From Hyphomicrobiales bacterium (lineage in GTDB: Bacteria > Pseudomonadota > Alphaproteobacteria > Rhizobiales > Rhizobiaceae), in contig UCEZ01000021.1 in NCBI GenBank assembly GCA_900471525.1, forward strand, positions 1-64,000: a stretch of 64,000 bases of DNA. The letters run 5' to 3'. Both the position numbers and the translations under genes were made by a program. Positions 8,604-17,297 of the stretch are shown piece after piece. The notes beneath the pieces were generated by a model, which did no database searches, had not been told where the DNA came from, and saw nothing but the letters and a program-made list of their open reading frames with translations. Each line of letters begins with the position of its first letter. Position 1 is the first letter of the stretch.

Positions 8604-9803
8604 ATGTCAGACGATGCTCTTTCTTCCGTTCCTGCCGCCCGCTGGGGTGGCATGTCCGGCGCAGAACTGGCCCTGGCCGTCGGCGGCTTCGGCATTGGCA
8701 CCGGCGAATTCGCCATCATGGGCCTGCTGCCGCAGGTCGCCGACGATCTTTCGGTCTCGGTTCCCCATGCCGGTCACGTCATCAGCGCCTATGCGATCGG
8801 CGTCGTCGTCGGAGCGCCGCTGATTGCGGTGCTTGCCGCGCGGTTTTCACGGCATAATGTCCTGCTGGCTCTCATGAGCCTGTTTGCACTCGGAAATCTC
8901 GCCAGCGCCGTCGCCGGCAGCTTCGGCCTGCTGGTCGCGGCCCGCTTTCTCGCCGGCCTGCCGCACGGCGCCTATTTCGGTGTCGCAGCGCTGGTTGCCG
9001 CCGGCATGGCAGAGCCGCATCAGCGGGCGCGCGCCATTGGCCGCGTCATGATGGGGTTGACTGTGGCTACCCTGCTTGGAACGCCTCTTGCTGCCTGGTT
9101 CGGCCAGGCCCTTGGTTGGCGTGCCGCCTTCGCCATTGTCGGCGCCATCAGTGTTCTGACCGTCGTCCTCACATGGTTCTGCGTGCCGAAGGACCGCGCC
9201 AATCCGGCCGCAACGCCGCTGAAGGAACTGGGCGCGCTCGGCAAAAGCCAGGTCTGGCTGACGCTGGGCATCTGCGCCATTGGCTGCGGCGGCATGTTCG
9301 CGGTATTCAGTTACATCACGCCGGCACTGACCGAGGTTGCTGGCGTCTCGCTTGGCAGTGTCCCGATCATGCTCTCGGTATTCGGCGCTGGCATGATCCT
9401 CGGCAATATCGTCGGCTCGCGCCTTGCCGACTGGTCGCTGATGCCGGCGATCGGCATCGCCCTTGTCTTCAACCTTGCCGCCTATGTGCTGTTTTATTTC
9501 ACCATGACCACGCCGTGGATGGCCGTCATCAACGTGCTTCTGATCGGTGGTGGATTTGCCGTCGTGCCGGGCATCCAGATGCGGCTGATGGACGTGGCAG
9601 GCGAGGCGCAGACACTGGCGGCTGCGGCCAGCCATTCCGCCTTCAATCTCGCCAATGCGCTCGGTGCGTGGCTCGGTGGCCTGTCGATCGCGGCCGGCTA
9701 CGGCTGGACATCGACCGGGCTGGTCGGCGCAATGATGTCGGTGGCGGGCATTGGCATCTTCCTGTCGTCGGTCTTCCTCGATCGCTCGAAAGCAGCAAGG
9801 TAG
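8604..9803 (+). CDS. MFS transporter, DHA1/arabinose-efflux type
   Basis: A 399-residue 12-helix major facilitator protein, probably a proton-driven exporter. The N-terminal region ALAVGGFGIGTGEFAIMGLLP followed by VISAYAIGVVVGAP is the hallmark of the AraJ/YdhP/ChlR (DHA1) subfamily, and the loop 2-3 motif is present as AARFSRHNVLL. The start is the ATG at 8604 (MSDDAL), since the frame upstream to 8502 encodes a non-membrane stretch unlike family members. It is monocistronic and ends at a hairpin at 9818. Substrate unknown; drug, sugar or purine efflux have been assigned to relatives. Confidence 0.9.
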   Translation: MSDDALSSVPAARWGGMSGAELALAVGGFGIGTGEFAIMGLLPQVADDLSVSVPHAGHVISAYAIGVVVGAPLIAVLAARFSRHNVLLALMSLFALGNLASAVAGSFGLLVAARFLAGLPHGAYFGVAALVAAGMAEPHQRARAIGRVMMGLTVATLLGTPLAAWFGQALGWRAAFAIVGAISVLTVVLTWFCVPKDRANPAATPLKELGALGKSQVWLTLGICAIGCGGMFAVFSYITPALTEVAGVSLGSVPIMLSVFGAGMILGNIVGSRLADWSLMPAIGIALVFNLAAYVLFYFTMTTPWMAVINVLLIGGGFAVVPGIQMRLMDVAGEAQTLAAAASHSAFNLANALGAWLGGLSIAAGYGWTSTGLVGAMMSVAGIGIFLSSVFLDRSKAAR

Positions 9804-9817
9804 CCTTTCGGTAACGG

Positions 9818-9845
9818 AACGCACCAGTTCGGTGCGTTTCCCCAA
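9818..9845 (+). terminator. Terminator-like hairpin after MFS gene
   Basis: AACGCACC (9818-9825) pairs with GGTGCGTT (9831-9838) around a 5-base loop, followed by a short pyrimidine tract. Confidence 0.6.
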
Positions 9846-10003
9846 TCTTCTTCTCCGCTAAAATTCGCTTGTCATCCGCTTGTGTTGACCATGTCATCAT
9901 ACTTACCTATGGCGCATGTTTCCCGGCTTGCCGGAAACAAATGGAAACATGTGGCAAGCCAAGGGTTTTGCTGTCATCTTGATGGCATGTGGAGGAATGT
10001 TTT

Positions 10004-11152
10004 TTGCAACTGAGCAATCGCGAACGGGACGAACTGCCGCAAGAACCGCGACTTTTCGGTCGTCCGGCCTATGAACGCTCGGCGCTCGTCGGCCCGATAG
10101 CTGCCGCGCGCTGGCTGCTGGTCTTCGTGCTGCTCGCCGGCGTCTATTTCTTTCACGGATTTCTCGTGCCGGTGCTTGCAGCGCTTGTCATCGGCTTTGC
10201 GACCTGGCCGGTCTATCGCCGCCTTCTAAGCGCCATCGGCGGAAGCCGGACGCTTGGAGCGACCGTTGCGATCATTGCCGTCATTTCCTTTATCGTCGCA
10301 CCGATTTCGCTTGCTGCGGTCTATGCCGTCGATGAGGTCCGCGACTGGGTGGCCTGGACCATCGCTACCAATAAGTTCGGTGCGCCTGTGCCAGTATGGC
10401 TGACGCAAATTCCCGGGCTCGGCATCTGGCTTGGCGTTCAGTGGGCGAAATATGTCGGCCATCCCGGTGCGATCGGCGAATTGGTCCAGCTCGTCAGCGG
10501 TTCCAATATCGGCAACATCTATCGCGGCGTGCTCGTCGTCGGCGCTTCCGCCTTCCAGTCGTTCCTGACGTTGCTTTTCATGCTGATCACGCTGTTCTTC
10601 GTCTATCGCGACGGCGAGAAACTCGTCGCCCAGCTGGATCATCTGGGAGAACGCATCCTGCCGATGCGCTGGGAGCGCGTCTCGCGCATCGTGCCGCTGA
10701 CCATCAGTTCAACCGTCACCGGCATGGGCGTCATTGCCATCGGCGAAGGCATCGTTCTTGGTGTCGCCTATTGGATGGCGGGCGTTCCGTCCCCCGTTAC
10801 CCTTGGCATCATCACCGGTATCATGGCGCTTGTGCCCGGCGGCGCGCCGCTCTGCTTCACGCTGGTGTCGGTCTATCTTTTCGCCAGCGGTTCGCCCTTC
10901 GCGGCCGTGGCGCTGTTTGCCTGGGGAACGATCGAACTGTTCATCGTCGACAAGACGCTGCGACCGAGGCTTGTCGGCGGACCGATCAAGCTGCCCTTCC
11001 TGCCCACCTTCTTCGGGCTCGTCGGCGGCGTCAAGACGATGGGCTTCCTGGGACTTTTCGTCGGCCCGGTGCTGATGGCGCTGCTGGTGGCGATCTGGCG
11101 GGAATGGCTGCGGGAGGTGACCACACCGCCGCCCAGCACGATCATCAAATGA
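10004..11152 (+). CDS. AI-2E family transporter (PerM-type permease)
   Basis: A 382-residue polytopic membrane protein of the AI-2E/UPF0118 family, which includes TqsA, PerM and cation/proton antiporters. It has paired hydrophobic segments near the N terminus, a soluble central region (DEVRDWVAWTI...), and five or more helices in the C-terminal half, with the family signature 'VPGGAPLCF' and 'FLPTFFGLVGGVKTMGFLGLFVGPV'. A GTG at 9989 opens the frame, but TTG at 10004 has GGAGGA (9991-9996) at ideal spacing and is the better start. Substrate cannot be told from sequence. Confidence 0.88.
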   Translation: MQLSNRERDELPQEPRLFGRPAYERSALVGPIAAARWLLVFVLLAGVYFFHGFLVPVLAALVIGFATWPVYRRLLSAIGGSRTLGATVAIIAVISFIVAPISLAAVYAVDEVRDWVAWTIATNKFGAPVPVWLTQIPGLGIWLGVQWAKYVGHPGAIGELVQLVSGSNIGNIYRGVLVVGASAFQSFLTLLFMLITLFFVYRDGEKLVAQLDHLGERILPMRWERVSRIVPLTISSTVTGMGVIAIGEGIVLGVAYWMAGVPSPVTLGIITGIMALVPGGAPLCFTLVSVYLFASGSPFAAVALFAWGTIELFIVDKTLRPRLVGGPIKLPFLPTFFGLVGGVKTMGFLGLFVGPVLMALLVAIWREWLREVTTPPPSTIIK

Positions 11153-11440
11153 GGCTGACCGGCGCTTTGCGTGATCCGCGCCGCCGCTGCTTCTCTATCG
11201 CCGCCCTTGCTTGCAGGGCGCCGTCGTCCCGATGGCCAGTGCCTGTTTCCGATAATGCGACGAGAACCGCGGGAGGTCTCCCGGCATCGTCGTCGATTTC
11301 CTTCTCTCGGGCGAAACTGTATCCGGAGATACGGGGGAATTGCCGCGTGATCTGCGCACCGCGTTGCGCTAATGGTTACATGAGCCGAACGGCGCCAGTC
11401 GCCGTCATGGCTGATCCATTCGAAACGCTCAGGAAAGCAG

Positions 11441-12268
11441 ATGAACCGCACCTACTATGCCCCGCAGGGCGGCGCGCCAGCGCAAACGCAGCTGCTGACG
11501 GACCGCGCCGTCTTCACTGAAGCCTATGCCATCATTCCCAAGGGTGTGATGATGGACATCGTCACCAGTTTCCTGCCGTTCTGGGAAAATACCCGGCTCT
11601 GGGTCCTGTCGCGGCCACTGTCCGGTTTTGCCGAGACCTTCTCGCAATACATCATGGAAGTGGCTCCCGGTGGGGGCAGCGAGCGGCCGGAACTCGATGC
11701 CGGCGCCGAGGGCGTGCTGTTCATCGTCGAGGGTGAACTGACCGTGACGCTGGATGGCAAAGCGCACCGGATGTCTCCTGGTGGCTATGCCTTCATTCCG
11801 CCTGCGAGCCAGTGGTCGGTGCGTAATACCGGCGACAAGGCGGTGCGATTCCATTGGATACGCAAGGCGTATGAGGCCGTCGATGGTCTCGACGCTCCGA
11901 ATGCGCTCTTCCTGAATGAAGCGAATATCGCACCGTCGCCGATGGCCGGCACCGAGGGAAAATGGGCAACGACGCGTTTCGTCGATCCCAATGACCTTCG
12001 CCACGACATGCACGTGACGATCGTCACCTTCGAACCGGGCGCGGTCATCCCGTTCGCAGAAACCCATGTCATGGAGCATGGGCTCTATGTGCTGGAAGGC
12101 AAGGCCGTCTACCGGCTCAATCAGGATTGGGTCGAGGTCGAGGCTGGCGACTACATGTGGCTGCGCGCCTTCTGCCCGCAGGCCTGCTACGCCGGCGGTC
12201 CCGGCAAATTCCGCTACCTGCTCTACAAGGACGTCAACCGCCACATGAAGCTGAAGCCGCGCGGCTGA
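11441..12268 (+). CDS. (S)-ureidoglycine aminohydrolase
   Basis: A 275-residue bicupin that releases ammonia from (S)-ureidoglycine in purine (allantoin) degradation, using Mn2+. The opening MNRTYYAPQGGAPAQTQLLTDRAVFTEAYAIIPKG and the closing GGPGKFRYLLYKDVNRH are strongly typical of the UGHYD/YlbA family. The second cupin has the metal-site pattern ETHVMEHGLYVLEGKAVY, with Glu and His ligands. Other purine-catabolic genes are not adjacent, so it stands alone here. ATG at 11441 follows AGGAAAG. Confidence 0.9.
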   Translation: MNRTYYAPQGGAPAQTQLLTDRAVFTEAYAIIPKGVMMDIVTSFLPFWENTRLWVLSRPLSGFAETFSQYIMEVAPGGGSERPELDAGAEGVLFIVEGELTVTLDGKAHRMSPGGYAFIPPASQWSVRNTGDKAVRFHWIRKAYEAVDGLDAPNALFLNEANIAPSPMAGTEGKWATTRFVDPNDLRHDMHVTIVTFEPGAVIPFAETHVMEHGLYVLEGKAVYRLNQDWVEVEAGDYMWLRAFCPQACYAGGPGKFRYLLYKDVNRHMKLKPRG

Positions 12269-12306
12269 GCTTCCGGCACCACATCGGCATTCCTGCCGGC
12301 CAAGCC

Positions 12307-12495
12307 TCAGGCAAGGCCGGCGGGAATCGGTTCGATTGTCCGGTTGCTGCCATAGTCGCGCTGATGGGCGACATGGCCGCGAAGGCGTCGAGGAGCGGAT
12401 TTTATTTCGAAGACGGGCAGTTCGAAAACGCCATCGGCATAGGTGCCGGTCTCGGTTGCGTCATCGCACTTGCTCTTGAGCAGATTGAAGATCAT
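12307..12495 (-). CDS. Hypothetical 62-residue protein
   Basis: Begins at ATG 12495 (MIFNLLKSKC...), chosen because GGAGGA stands 6 bases upstream; the frame is open to 12522. The product is small, soluble and mildly basic, with no motif I recognise. Support is the strong ribosome binding site and good codon usage. About 70 bp upstream is a pair of TTAA boxes (12565 and 12573) reading TTAACCAT, which resembles a CtrA half site. Confidence 0.5.
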   Translation of the reverse strand: MIFNLLKSKCDDATETGTYADGVFELPVFEIKSAPRRLRGHVAHQRDYGSNRTIEPIPAGLA

Positions 12496-12687
12496 CAAGG
12501 GTCCTCCCGGTTTTCGCATCAACGGCCGATCCGCCGAACCGTTCCGCTGATAACCGGAAAATAGTTAAAAAATTAACCATGTTCGCTGGCGGAATTCTCT
12601 CGCGGAGACGCTGTGCATACCAGGCGCTATCTTACACGGGATGTAAGACATTCGTGCGTCGTGTGGCTTTGGAAGGTTGCCGAAGGA

Positions 12688-12849
12688 CTAGTTCAGCGGC
12701 AGTGAAACCAACTCTTCGTTCAAGATACGGAATGCCTCGCCAAGGGCATCGACAAGAATGTCGGTCAGCTTGTCCGCATTGTCGTCCTGCAAAAACAGGG
12801 CAATCGCCGCGTCCGGGGAATTGGCGGGATATTCGACGATGTTCGACAT
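12688..12849 (-). CDS. Hypothetical 53-residue acidic protein
   Basis: A short gene reading MSNIVEYPANSPDAAIALFL and onward to ELVSLPLN, with a stop at 12688. It begins at ATG 12849 after GAGAGGAC, a good ribosome binding site. It is acidic, with an amphipathic middle (DDNADKLTDILVDALGEAF) that suggests a helical protein-interaction peptide. I do not recognise a family. A perfect TTAA-N7-TTAA motif lies 104 bp upstream at 12953-12967, so cell-cycle control by CtrA is possible. Confidence 0.6.
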   Translation of the reverse strand: MSNIVEYPANSPDAAIALFLQDDNADKLTDILVDALGEAFRILNEELVSLPLN

Positions 12850-13187
12850 TTCATTGTCCTCTCGTGACCGGCATCATGCCGGAGGTGAGGGCAAGATAGG
12901 CTGCATCGCTTGCGCCGGGCTTGAACATCCCGGTTTGGTGCTACGCCCCGCATTAACCTTCGATTAATGATTTGAACAGCCCTGCCGTTGAAAAGAAGGC
13001 AGGAGAGGTTGGCGCGCGGCTTCCGGAGGGCGAAGGAGGCGCTTTTTTGCCTGCTGCATGAATTTCGCGCCCCACATCTGAGCGCGGTCATGTGATCTCC
13101 CGATAAACCGGCAATCTGAAAAAAATAGCTGGGCAGAAGGGCTTGCCTTATTTCAAGGTCACGCCATCTCTCCATTCTGGAGGAAGC
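12850..13187. other. Intergenic region with CtrA-like site
   Basis: No gene is supported in these 338 bases between the 53-residue gene and the small lipoprotein gene. The only clear element is the TTAA-N7-TTAA motif at 12953. Confidence 0.5.
12953..12967. promoter_or_regulatory. CtrA-binding-site-like motif
   Basis: TTAACCTTCGATTAA matches the alphaproteobacterial CtrA consensus TTAA-N7-TTAA exactly. It lies upstream of the 53-residue gene that runs leftward from 12849. No second site is next to it. Confidence 0.45.
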
Positions 13188-13490
13188 ATGAGCCACAAGC
13201 CAGTTATGATTCTCAGCGCCCTCGGGCTATCCATGGTGACCTTGTCCGGCTGCGTTGATGAAAGCGGATACCGCTATTCTGAGGCGCGCGCGCCCACCAT
13301 TTATCGCGCGCAAGTGGTCATAGAGCGGCGCGATTATTACGTTAGGCAAGGGGCGAGCTATCATCATCCGGACAGGCCCCAGCATATCTACGTTCAATCA
13401 AGAGACCGCAGAAGTCCTCGATGCATCGGGACAAATTGCTACGTCGGTGCGACCTACAGGGAAGACCCCTATTATCAACTGCCCAACTGA
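13188..13490 (+). CDS. Small predicted lipoprotein
   Basis: A 100-residue protein starting at ATG 13188, with GGAGGA (13179-13184) directly upstream. The signal peptide MSHKPVMILSALGLSMVTLSGC ends in lipobox LSGC, giving a mature lipoprotein of about 79 residues. The mature part is rich in Tyr, Arg and His (YRYSEARAPTIYRAQ, RRDYYVRQ, YREDPYYQLP) with two further cysteines in RCIGTNCYVG. No family recognised. The high aromatic and basic content resembles small rhizobial envelope proteins of unknown role. Confidence 0.65.
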   Translation: MSHKPVMILSALGLSMVTLSGCVDESGYRYSEARAPTIYRAQVVIERRDYYVRQGASYHHPDRPQHIYVQSRDRRSPRCIGTNCYVGATYREDPYYQLPN

Positions 13491-13555
13491 ACGTAGCGCG
13501 CCTGTCACGCCTTGAATGGTCGGCTTCCGTTTTCGCGATGCTTTGTCGAGGATTA

Positions 13556-13631
13556 TGGTGCCGCTTGCAGGACTCGAACCTGCGACCCCATCATTACGAA
13601 TGATGTGCTCTACCACCTGAGCTAAAGCGGC
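13556..13631 (-). tRNA. tRNA-Thr (anticodon CGU)
   Basis: A complete 76-base cloverleaf on the minus strand. The acceptor stem GCCGCTT pairs with AAGCGGC, followed by discriminator A and an encoded CCA. The D arm is AGCTC-AGGTGGTA-GAGC, the anticodon stem CATCA/TGATG closes loop TTCGTAA, and the T arm contains GTTCGAGTC. Anticodon CGT reads ACG codons (threonine). Confidence 0.97.
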
Positions 13632-13754
13632 CAGCATGCGTTCCGCAATGCAGCGGAACGATGTGTGAGGGGCTGATACCTGCAAACCGTTGGGATTTCA
13701 AGCCATCAGTTTTGAGAACGCCAAAAAAGCTATGGACAGCCGGAAAGGGCCGTT

Positions 13755-14714
13755 TCAGAGCGCCAGCCGCTGGCGTGCTTCGCCGTATTCGCGGGCAAGC
13801 CGGTCGACGAGGTTTGCGACCGGGGCAATCTCGGTGACGGCGCCGATGCCCTGGCCGCAGCCCCAGATGTCCTTCCAGGCCTTGGCGCCGGTCGTTGCCG
13901 TCTCGAAATCCATCTTGGACGGATCGGCTTCCGGCAGATGGTCCGGGTCCATGCCGGCAGCGGTGATCGAGGGTTTCAGGTAGTTGCCGTGAATGCCGGT
14001 GAAGTAGTTGGAATAGACAATGTCGCCGGCGCTGCTGTCGACGATCATCTGCTTGTAGGCGTCACTGGCGCGCGCCTCGGTCGTGGCGATGAAGGGCGAG
14101 CCGATATAAGCCATGTCGGCGCCCATCGCCTGGGCTGCCAGCACGGCGCCACCCGTGGAAATCGCGCCGGACAGCAGGAGAGGGCCATCGAACCAGGTGC
14201 GGATTTCCTGGACAAGCGCGAACGGCGAAAGCGTTCCGGCATGGCCGCCGGCACCGGTCGCAACCGCGATCAGCCCGTCGGCTCCCTTGCGGATGGCAGA
14301 ATTGGCATGGCGGTTGTTGATGACGTCATGCAGCACGATGCCGCCATAGGAATGGATCGCGGCATTGACTTCGGGCACGGCGCCCAGCGAGGAAATGACG
14401 ATCGGCACCTTGTATTTGACGCAGAGCATCAGGTCGTGCTCGAGCCGCTTGTTGGACTTGTGGACGATCTGGTTGACGGCGAAGGGTGCTGCCGGCTTGT
14501 CGGGGTTGCGGGCGTTGTGGACCGCCAGTTCCTCGGTAATCTCTGCCAGCCATTCGTCCAGCTGCGCTTCGGGGCGGGCGTTCAGCGCCGGAAACGAGCC
14601 GACGACGCCTGCCTTGCACTGGGCCAGCGTCAACGCCGGATGGGAGATGATGAAAAGCGGCGCTGCGACGACGGGTAGCCGCGTGGTGCCGTTGAGAAGG
14701 GCTGGCAGTGACAA
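13755..14714 (-). CDS. Nitronate monooxygenase family flavoprotein
   Basis: A 319-residue TIM-barrel FMN enzyme of the 2-nitropropane dioxygenase/NMO class, oxidising alkyl nitronates or acting as a related enone/enoyl reductase. Visible motifs are PVVAAPLFIIS near the N terminus, the glycine-rich phosphate-binding stretch GAGGHAGTLSPF, and GPLLLSGAISTGGAVLAAQAMGADMAYIGSPF. A TTG start at 14714 is chosen because GGGAGC lies 7 bases upstream and homologues start with SLPALLNG; the frame is open much further but the extra 60 residues look non-coding. The upstream site shared with fadD suggests joint catabolic control. Confidence 0.85.
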   Translation of the reverse strand: MSLPALLNGTTRLPVVAAPLFIISHPALTLAQCKAGVVGSFPALNARPEAQLDEWLAEITEELAVHNARNPDKPAAPFAVNQIVHKSNKRLEHDLMLCVKYKVPIVISSLGAVPEVNAAIHSYGGIVLHDVINNRHANSAIRKGADGLIAVATGAGGHAGTLSPFALVQEIRTWFDGPLLLSGAISTGGAVLAAQAMGADMAYIGSPFIATTEARASDAYKQMIVDSSAGDIVYSNYFTGIHGNYLKPSITAAGMDPDHLPEADPSKMDFETATTGAKAWKDIWGCGQGIGAVTEIAPVANLVDRLAREYGEARQRLAL

Positions 14715-15088
14715 GGGTTCGCTCCCGGTTTCAATTATTTGACGTTTTCGTAAACGTAAGAACTTTATCAGCGGGTTTGTGTTTTGCAAAGCCACTTTGC
14801 TGAGGTTCGCACGGCAGGACCGGCAAAATCCTCCGGGTTTTCCCCGGCTCCGGCCGCCAGTTTGGTACGCAAGGCTTGCAGATCGCGGCGTCAACCGTTA
14901 CCCAATTGTTAACACATCCAAAAGCGCGCCGGGGTTCAAGCCGGCCGCAACGGCGGATTGCTTGTAGAGCCGGGGCCAGCCATGGTGCGATCTCCGGCGC
15001 GATGTTGACGGCATGTCTGCCCGGCCCAGCTCGAGTGCGACATGCTCTTCGCAGGGTAGCGTGATGCCCGCACCAAGAAGGACGGCTA
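14715..15088. other. Intergenic region with operator-like site
   Basis: No gene is supported in these 374 bases between two divergent genes. The segment holds the operator-like site at 14745-14760 and GTTACCCAATTGTTAAC (about 14896-14912), an imperfect palindrome of unknown meaning. Confidence 0.45.
14745..14760. promoter_or_regulatory. Second copy of the fadD-type operator motif
   Basis: TTTTCGTAAACGTAAG shares 12 of 16 positions, including the core CGTAAACGT, with the palindrome upstream of fadD at 8397. It is 31-46 bases before the TTG start of the nitronate monooxygenase gene, a good place for a repressor site. Confidence 0.45.
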
Positions 15089-16234
15089 GTGAGCGGACTG
15101 GAAACTGCGATCAGACATGCGTTGGAACGCTCGGACAGGGCGAATTCCGAAACGCGCGCGCGCATCTATCAATCGGCGCGAAACGCGCTTGAGGCCGGTC
15201 TTAGAAAGCAGGACGTGCATGATCCGGAGGTGATCACCCAGCAGCGTCACCGGCTGGAAGCGATCATCCACGCCATCGAGCTTGAGGAGCGCGCAAGCCT
15301 GAAGGCGGCTGCGTCCGTGCCGCCGCCGATCCGTATTGATGCCGTTGGCACCGAGAATCACACCGCTTCGGCTGAGCTTGATGACGGAATCCAAATGCCG
15401 CCCGAACAGGGCGCGGGCATGGCCCATAGCCCCGTGGTCGATGGCGGACTTGCAGGCCTGCGCCCGGAGCGTCGTGAGGGGACCCGTGTCGCGGAGGCGG
15501 CGCCAGTCGAGCCGTCTGCCGGCAAGCGCGGCAAGGCCGCCAAGGTCGCGACAACCCAGCCGAAGCCGCGCCGGCGCAAGCGGGGCAGCTTCCTATCCTT
15601 TGTCATGGTCGTGACGACGCTGGTCGCCGCAGTTGTCATGCTGGCCTGGTGGGTTGAAACCAGCGGTCTTCTGAAGTCGGCCGCGGAGCGCGATACCAGT
15701 GTCGCCAACCCGCCCTCGACCGTGCAGTCGGAGGATTTTGACGGCGAATCCGGGTTGAAGACGCTTGGAACCCAGTCGGGCTTTACCGGTGATTGGGTCG
15801 ATGTCTTCACGCCCGCCGATGCAGCCAATGTCAAGGCAGGCAGCCAGGCTGCGGCCGATCCGGTCAGCGACGAACGGGGACAGCGCCTTCGCGTCACGTC
15901 CGAAACGGCAGAGGCGGACGGCAACGTGCTGATCGAGATTCCGGTCTCCGTGCTCGAGCAGATTTCGGGCAAGACATCGACCGTGGCGCTGAGCGTGCAG
16001 GCGGATGCAGGCAAGCAGACGCAGTTCTCCGTCGAATGCGATTTCTCCTCGCTCGGCGATTGCGGCCGTCACCGGTTCACGGTGAATGAGGAAAAGAGCG
16101 ACATGCTGTTCAAGGTGACGTTCGACCGCAGCCTCGCCCCGAATTCACCCGGCCATATCCTGATCAACAGCGACGTGACGGGCGCGGGCAACAGCCTCAG
16201 CCTGTTCGCCGTCCGCATTCTTCCCGGGCAATAA
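15089..16234 (+). CDS. Hypothetical single-pass membrane protein
   Basis: A 381-residue protein from a GTG start with AGAAGGAC upstream. Layout: a charged helical N-terminal part (1-75), a variable linker rich in Pro, Arg and Lys (80-165), one transmembrane segment at about 168-192 (FLSFVMVVTTLVAAVVMLAWW), and a C-terminal domain of about 180 residues that the positive-inside rule places in the periplasm. That domain has a beta-rich look with two cysteines (VECDFSSLGDCGRHRF) that could form a disulfide. I do not recognise the family; it looks like a conserved rhizobial protein. It converges on ppk2. Confidence 0.75.
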   Translation: MSGLETAIRHALERSDRANSETRARIYQSARNALEAGLRKQDVHDPEVITQQRHRLEAIIHAIELEERASLKAAASVPPPIRIDAVGTENHTASAELDDGIQMPPEQGAGMAHSPVVDGGLAGLRPERREGTRVAEAAPVEPSAGKRGKAAKVATTQPKPRRRKRGSFLSFVMVVTTLVAAVVMLAWWVETSGLLKSAAERDTSVANPPSTVQSEDFDGESGLKTLGTQSGFTGDWVDVFTPADAANVKAGSQAAADPVSDERGQRLRVTSETAEADGNVLIEIPVSVLEQISGKTSTVALSVQADAGKQTQFSVECDFSSLGDCGRHRFTVNEEKSDMLFKVTFDRSLAPNSPGHILINSDVTGAGNSLSLFAVRILPGQ

Positions 16235-16266
16235 CGGCAGTAGCGGTGGAGCGGTGGCCGCAACGG

Positions 16267-17148
16267 CTATTTCACGAAGCCGGGACCGAAGCCGAGGATC
16301 TTGTCATCGATCTCGCCGATCGCGGCCTTGTCCTTGCCGTCATAATCGAGCGTCTTCAGGATATGGCGGATGAGATCCAGGCGGGCGCGGCGCTTGTCGT
16401 TGGCGCGAATGACCGTCCAGGGCGCATGCTCGCTGTGGGTTTCCTTCAGCATCAGGTCGCGCGCCTCGGTATACAGGTCCCATTTCGTCAGTGCCGCGAT
16501 GTCCATCGGCGAGAGTTTCCAGACCTTCAACGGATCGTGGCGGCGGTCGTGAAACCGCTTCAATTGCATCTCGCGACCGATATCCAGCCAGAACTTGAAG
16601 AAGTGGATGCCGTCGCCGGTGATCAGCTTTTCAACGCGCGGCGTCTGCTTGAGGAAGTGTTGTTGCTGCTCCGGCGTGCAGAAACCCATCACGGGCTCCA
16701 CGCCGCCGCGGTTGTACCAGGAGCGGTCGAACATCACGAACTCGCCGGCAGTCGGGAAATGCGTGACATAGCGTTGATAGTACCACTGGCCCCTTTCGGT
16801 CTCGGTCGGCTTGGTCAGCGCGACGACGCGGGCAGAGCGCGGGTTCATGTAGGAGCGCGTGGCGTAGATCGCACCGCCCTTTCCGGCAGCGTCACGGCCC
16901 TCGAAAATCGCCATCACGCGCTGGCCGGTCGCCTGTAGCCAGAACTGCACTTTGACCAGTTCGATCTGCAATTTTTCCAGCATTTCATCGTAGGCGTCGT
17001 CGTCAAGCTTCTTGTCATACGGAAAGTCGCCGGAGGCCAGCGCTTGCTTGTCGATCCAGGCCGGCAGATCCGGATTGTCGATGTCGAAAACACGTTCCTT
17101 GCCATTGATCACGAGCTCGACCGGCTTGTTTTCTTCAATGTCCGTCAT
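16267..17148 (-). CDS. ppk2: Polyphosphate kinase 2
   Basis: A 293-residue class I PPK2 that transfers phosphate between polyphosphate and nucleoside diphosphates in the cytosol. The Walker A loop is [10 protein letters not shown] (83-92), the Walker B/lid region is [18 protein letters not shown] (139-156), and the conserved [30 protein letters not shown] block follows. The length is the usual single-domain size. It is divergent from phoR across 149 bp, so polyphosphate metabolism sits at the head of the phosphate-starvation locus. A PHO-box-like sequence at 17232-17249 in the shared promoter could drive it. Confidence 0.95.
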   Translation of the reverse strand: MTDIEENKPVELVINGKERVFDIDNPDLPAWIDKQALASGDFPYDKKLDDDAYDEMLEKLQIELVKVQFWLQATGQRVMAIFEGRDAAGKGGAIYATRSYMNPRSARVVALTKPTETERGQWYYQRYVTHFPTAGEFVMFDRSWYNRGGVEPVMGFCTPEQQQHFLKQTPRVEKLITGDGIHFFKFWLDIGREMQLKRFHDRRHDPLKVWKLSPMDIAALTKWDLYTEARDLMLKETHSEHAPWTVIRANDKRRARLDLIRHILKTLDYDGKDKAAIGEIDDKILGFGPGFVK

Positions 17149-17231
17149 GATGTGCCCTCGCTGAATGTTTTTTGCGGCCGGCCGCCGATTTCACGGGAGG
17201 AGGCCACAATTGCATTGCGAATTCAAGCATG

Positions 17232-17249
17232 CCGTGAAAATCATGTCAT
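17232..17249. promoter_or_regulatory. PHO-box-like site between ppk2 and phoR
   Basis: CCGTGAAAATCATGTCAT has the shape of two 7-base half sites with a 4-base spacer, as in the rhizobial PHO box CTGTCAT-N4-CTGTCAT. The second half ATGTCAT fits well and the first is weaker. Location between ppk2 and phoR is right for PhoB control of either gene. Confidence 0.4.
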
Positions 17250-17297
17250 GAACCTCCGATATCACCGCTTGATTGTACCCGCGCACGTGAGAGCATC

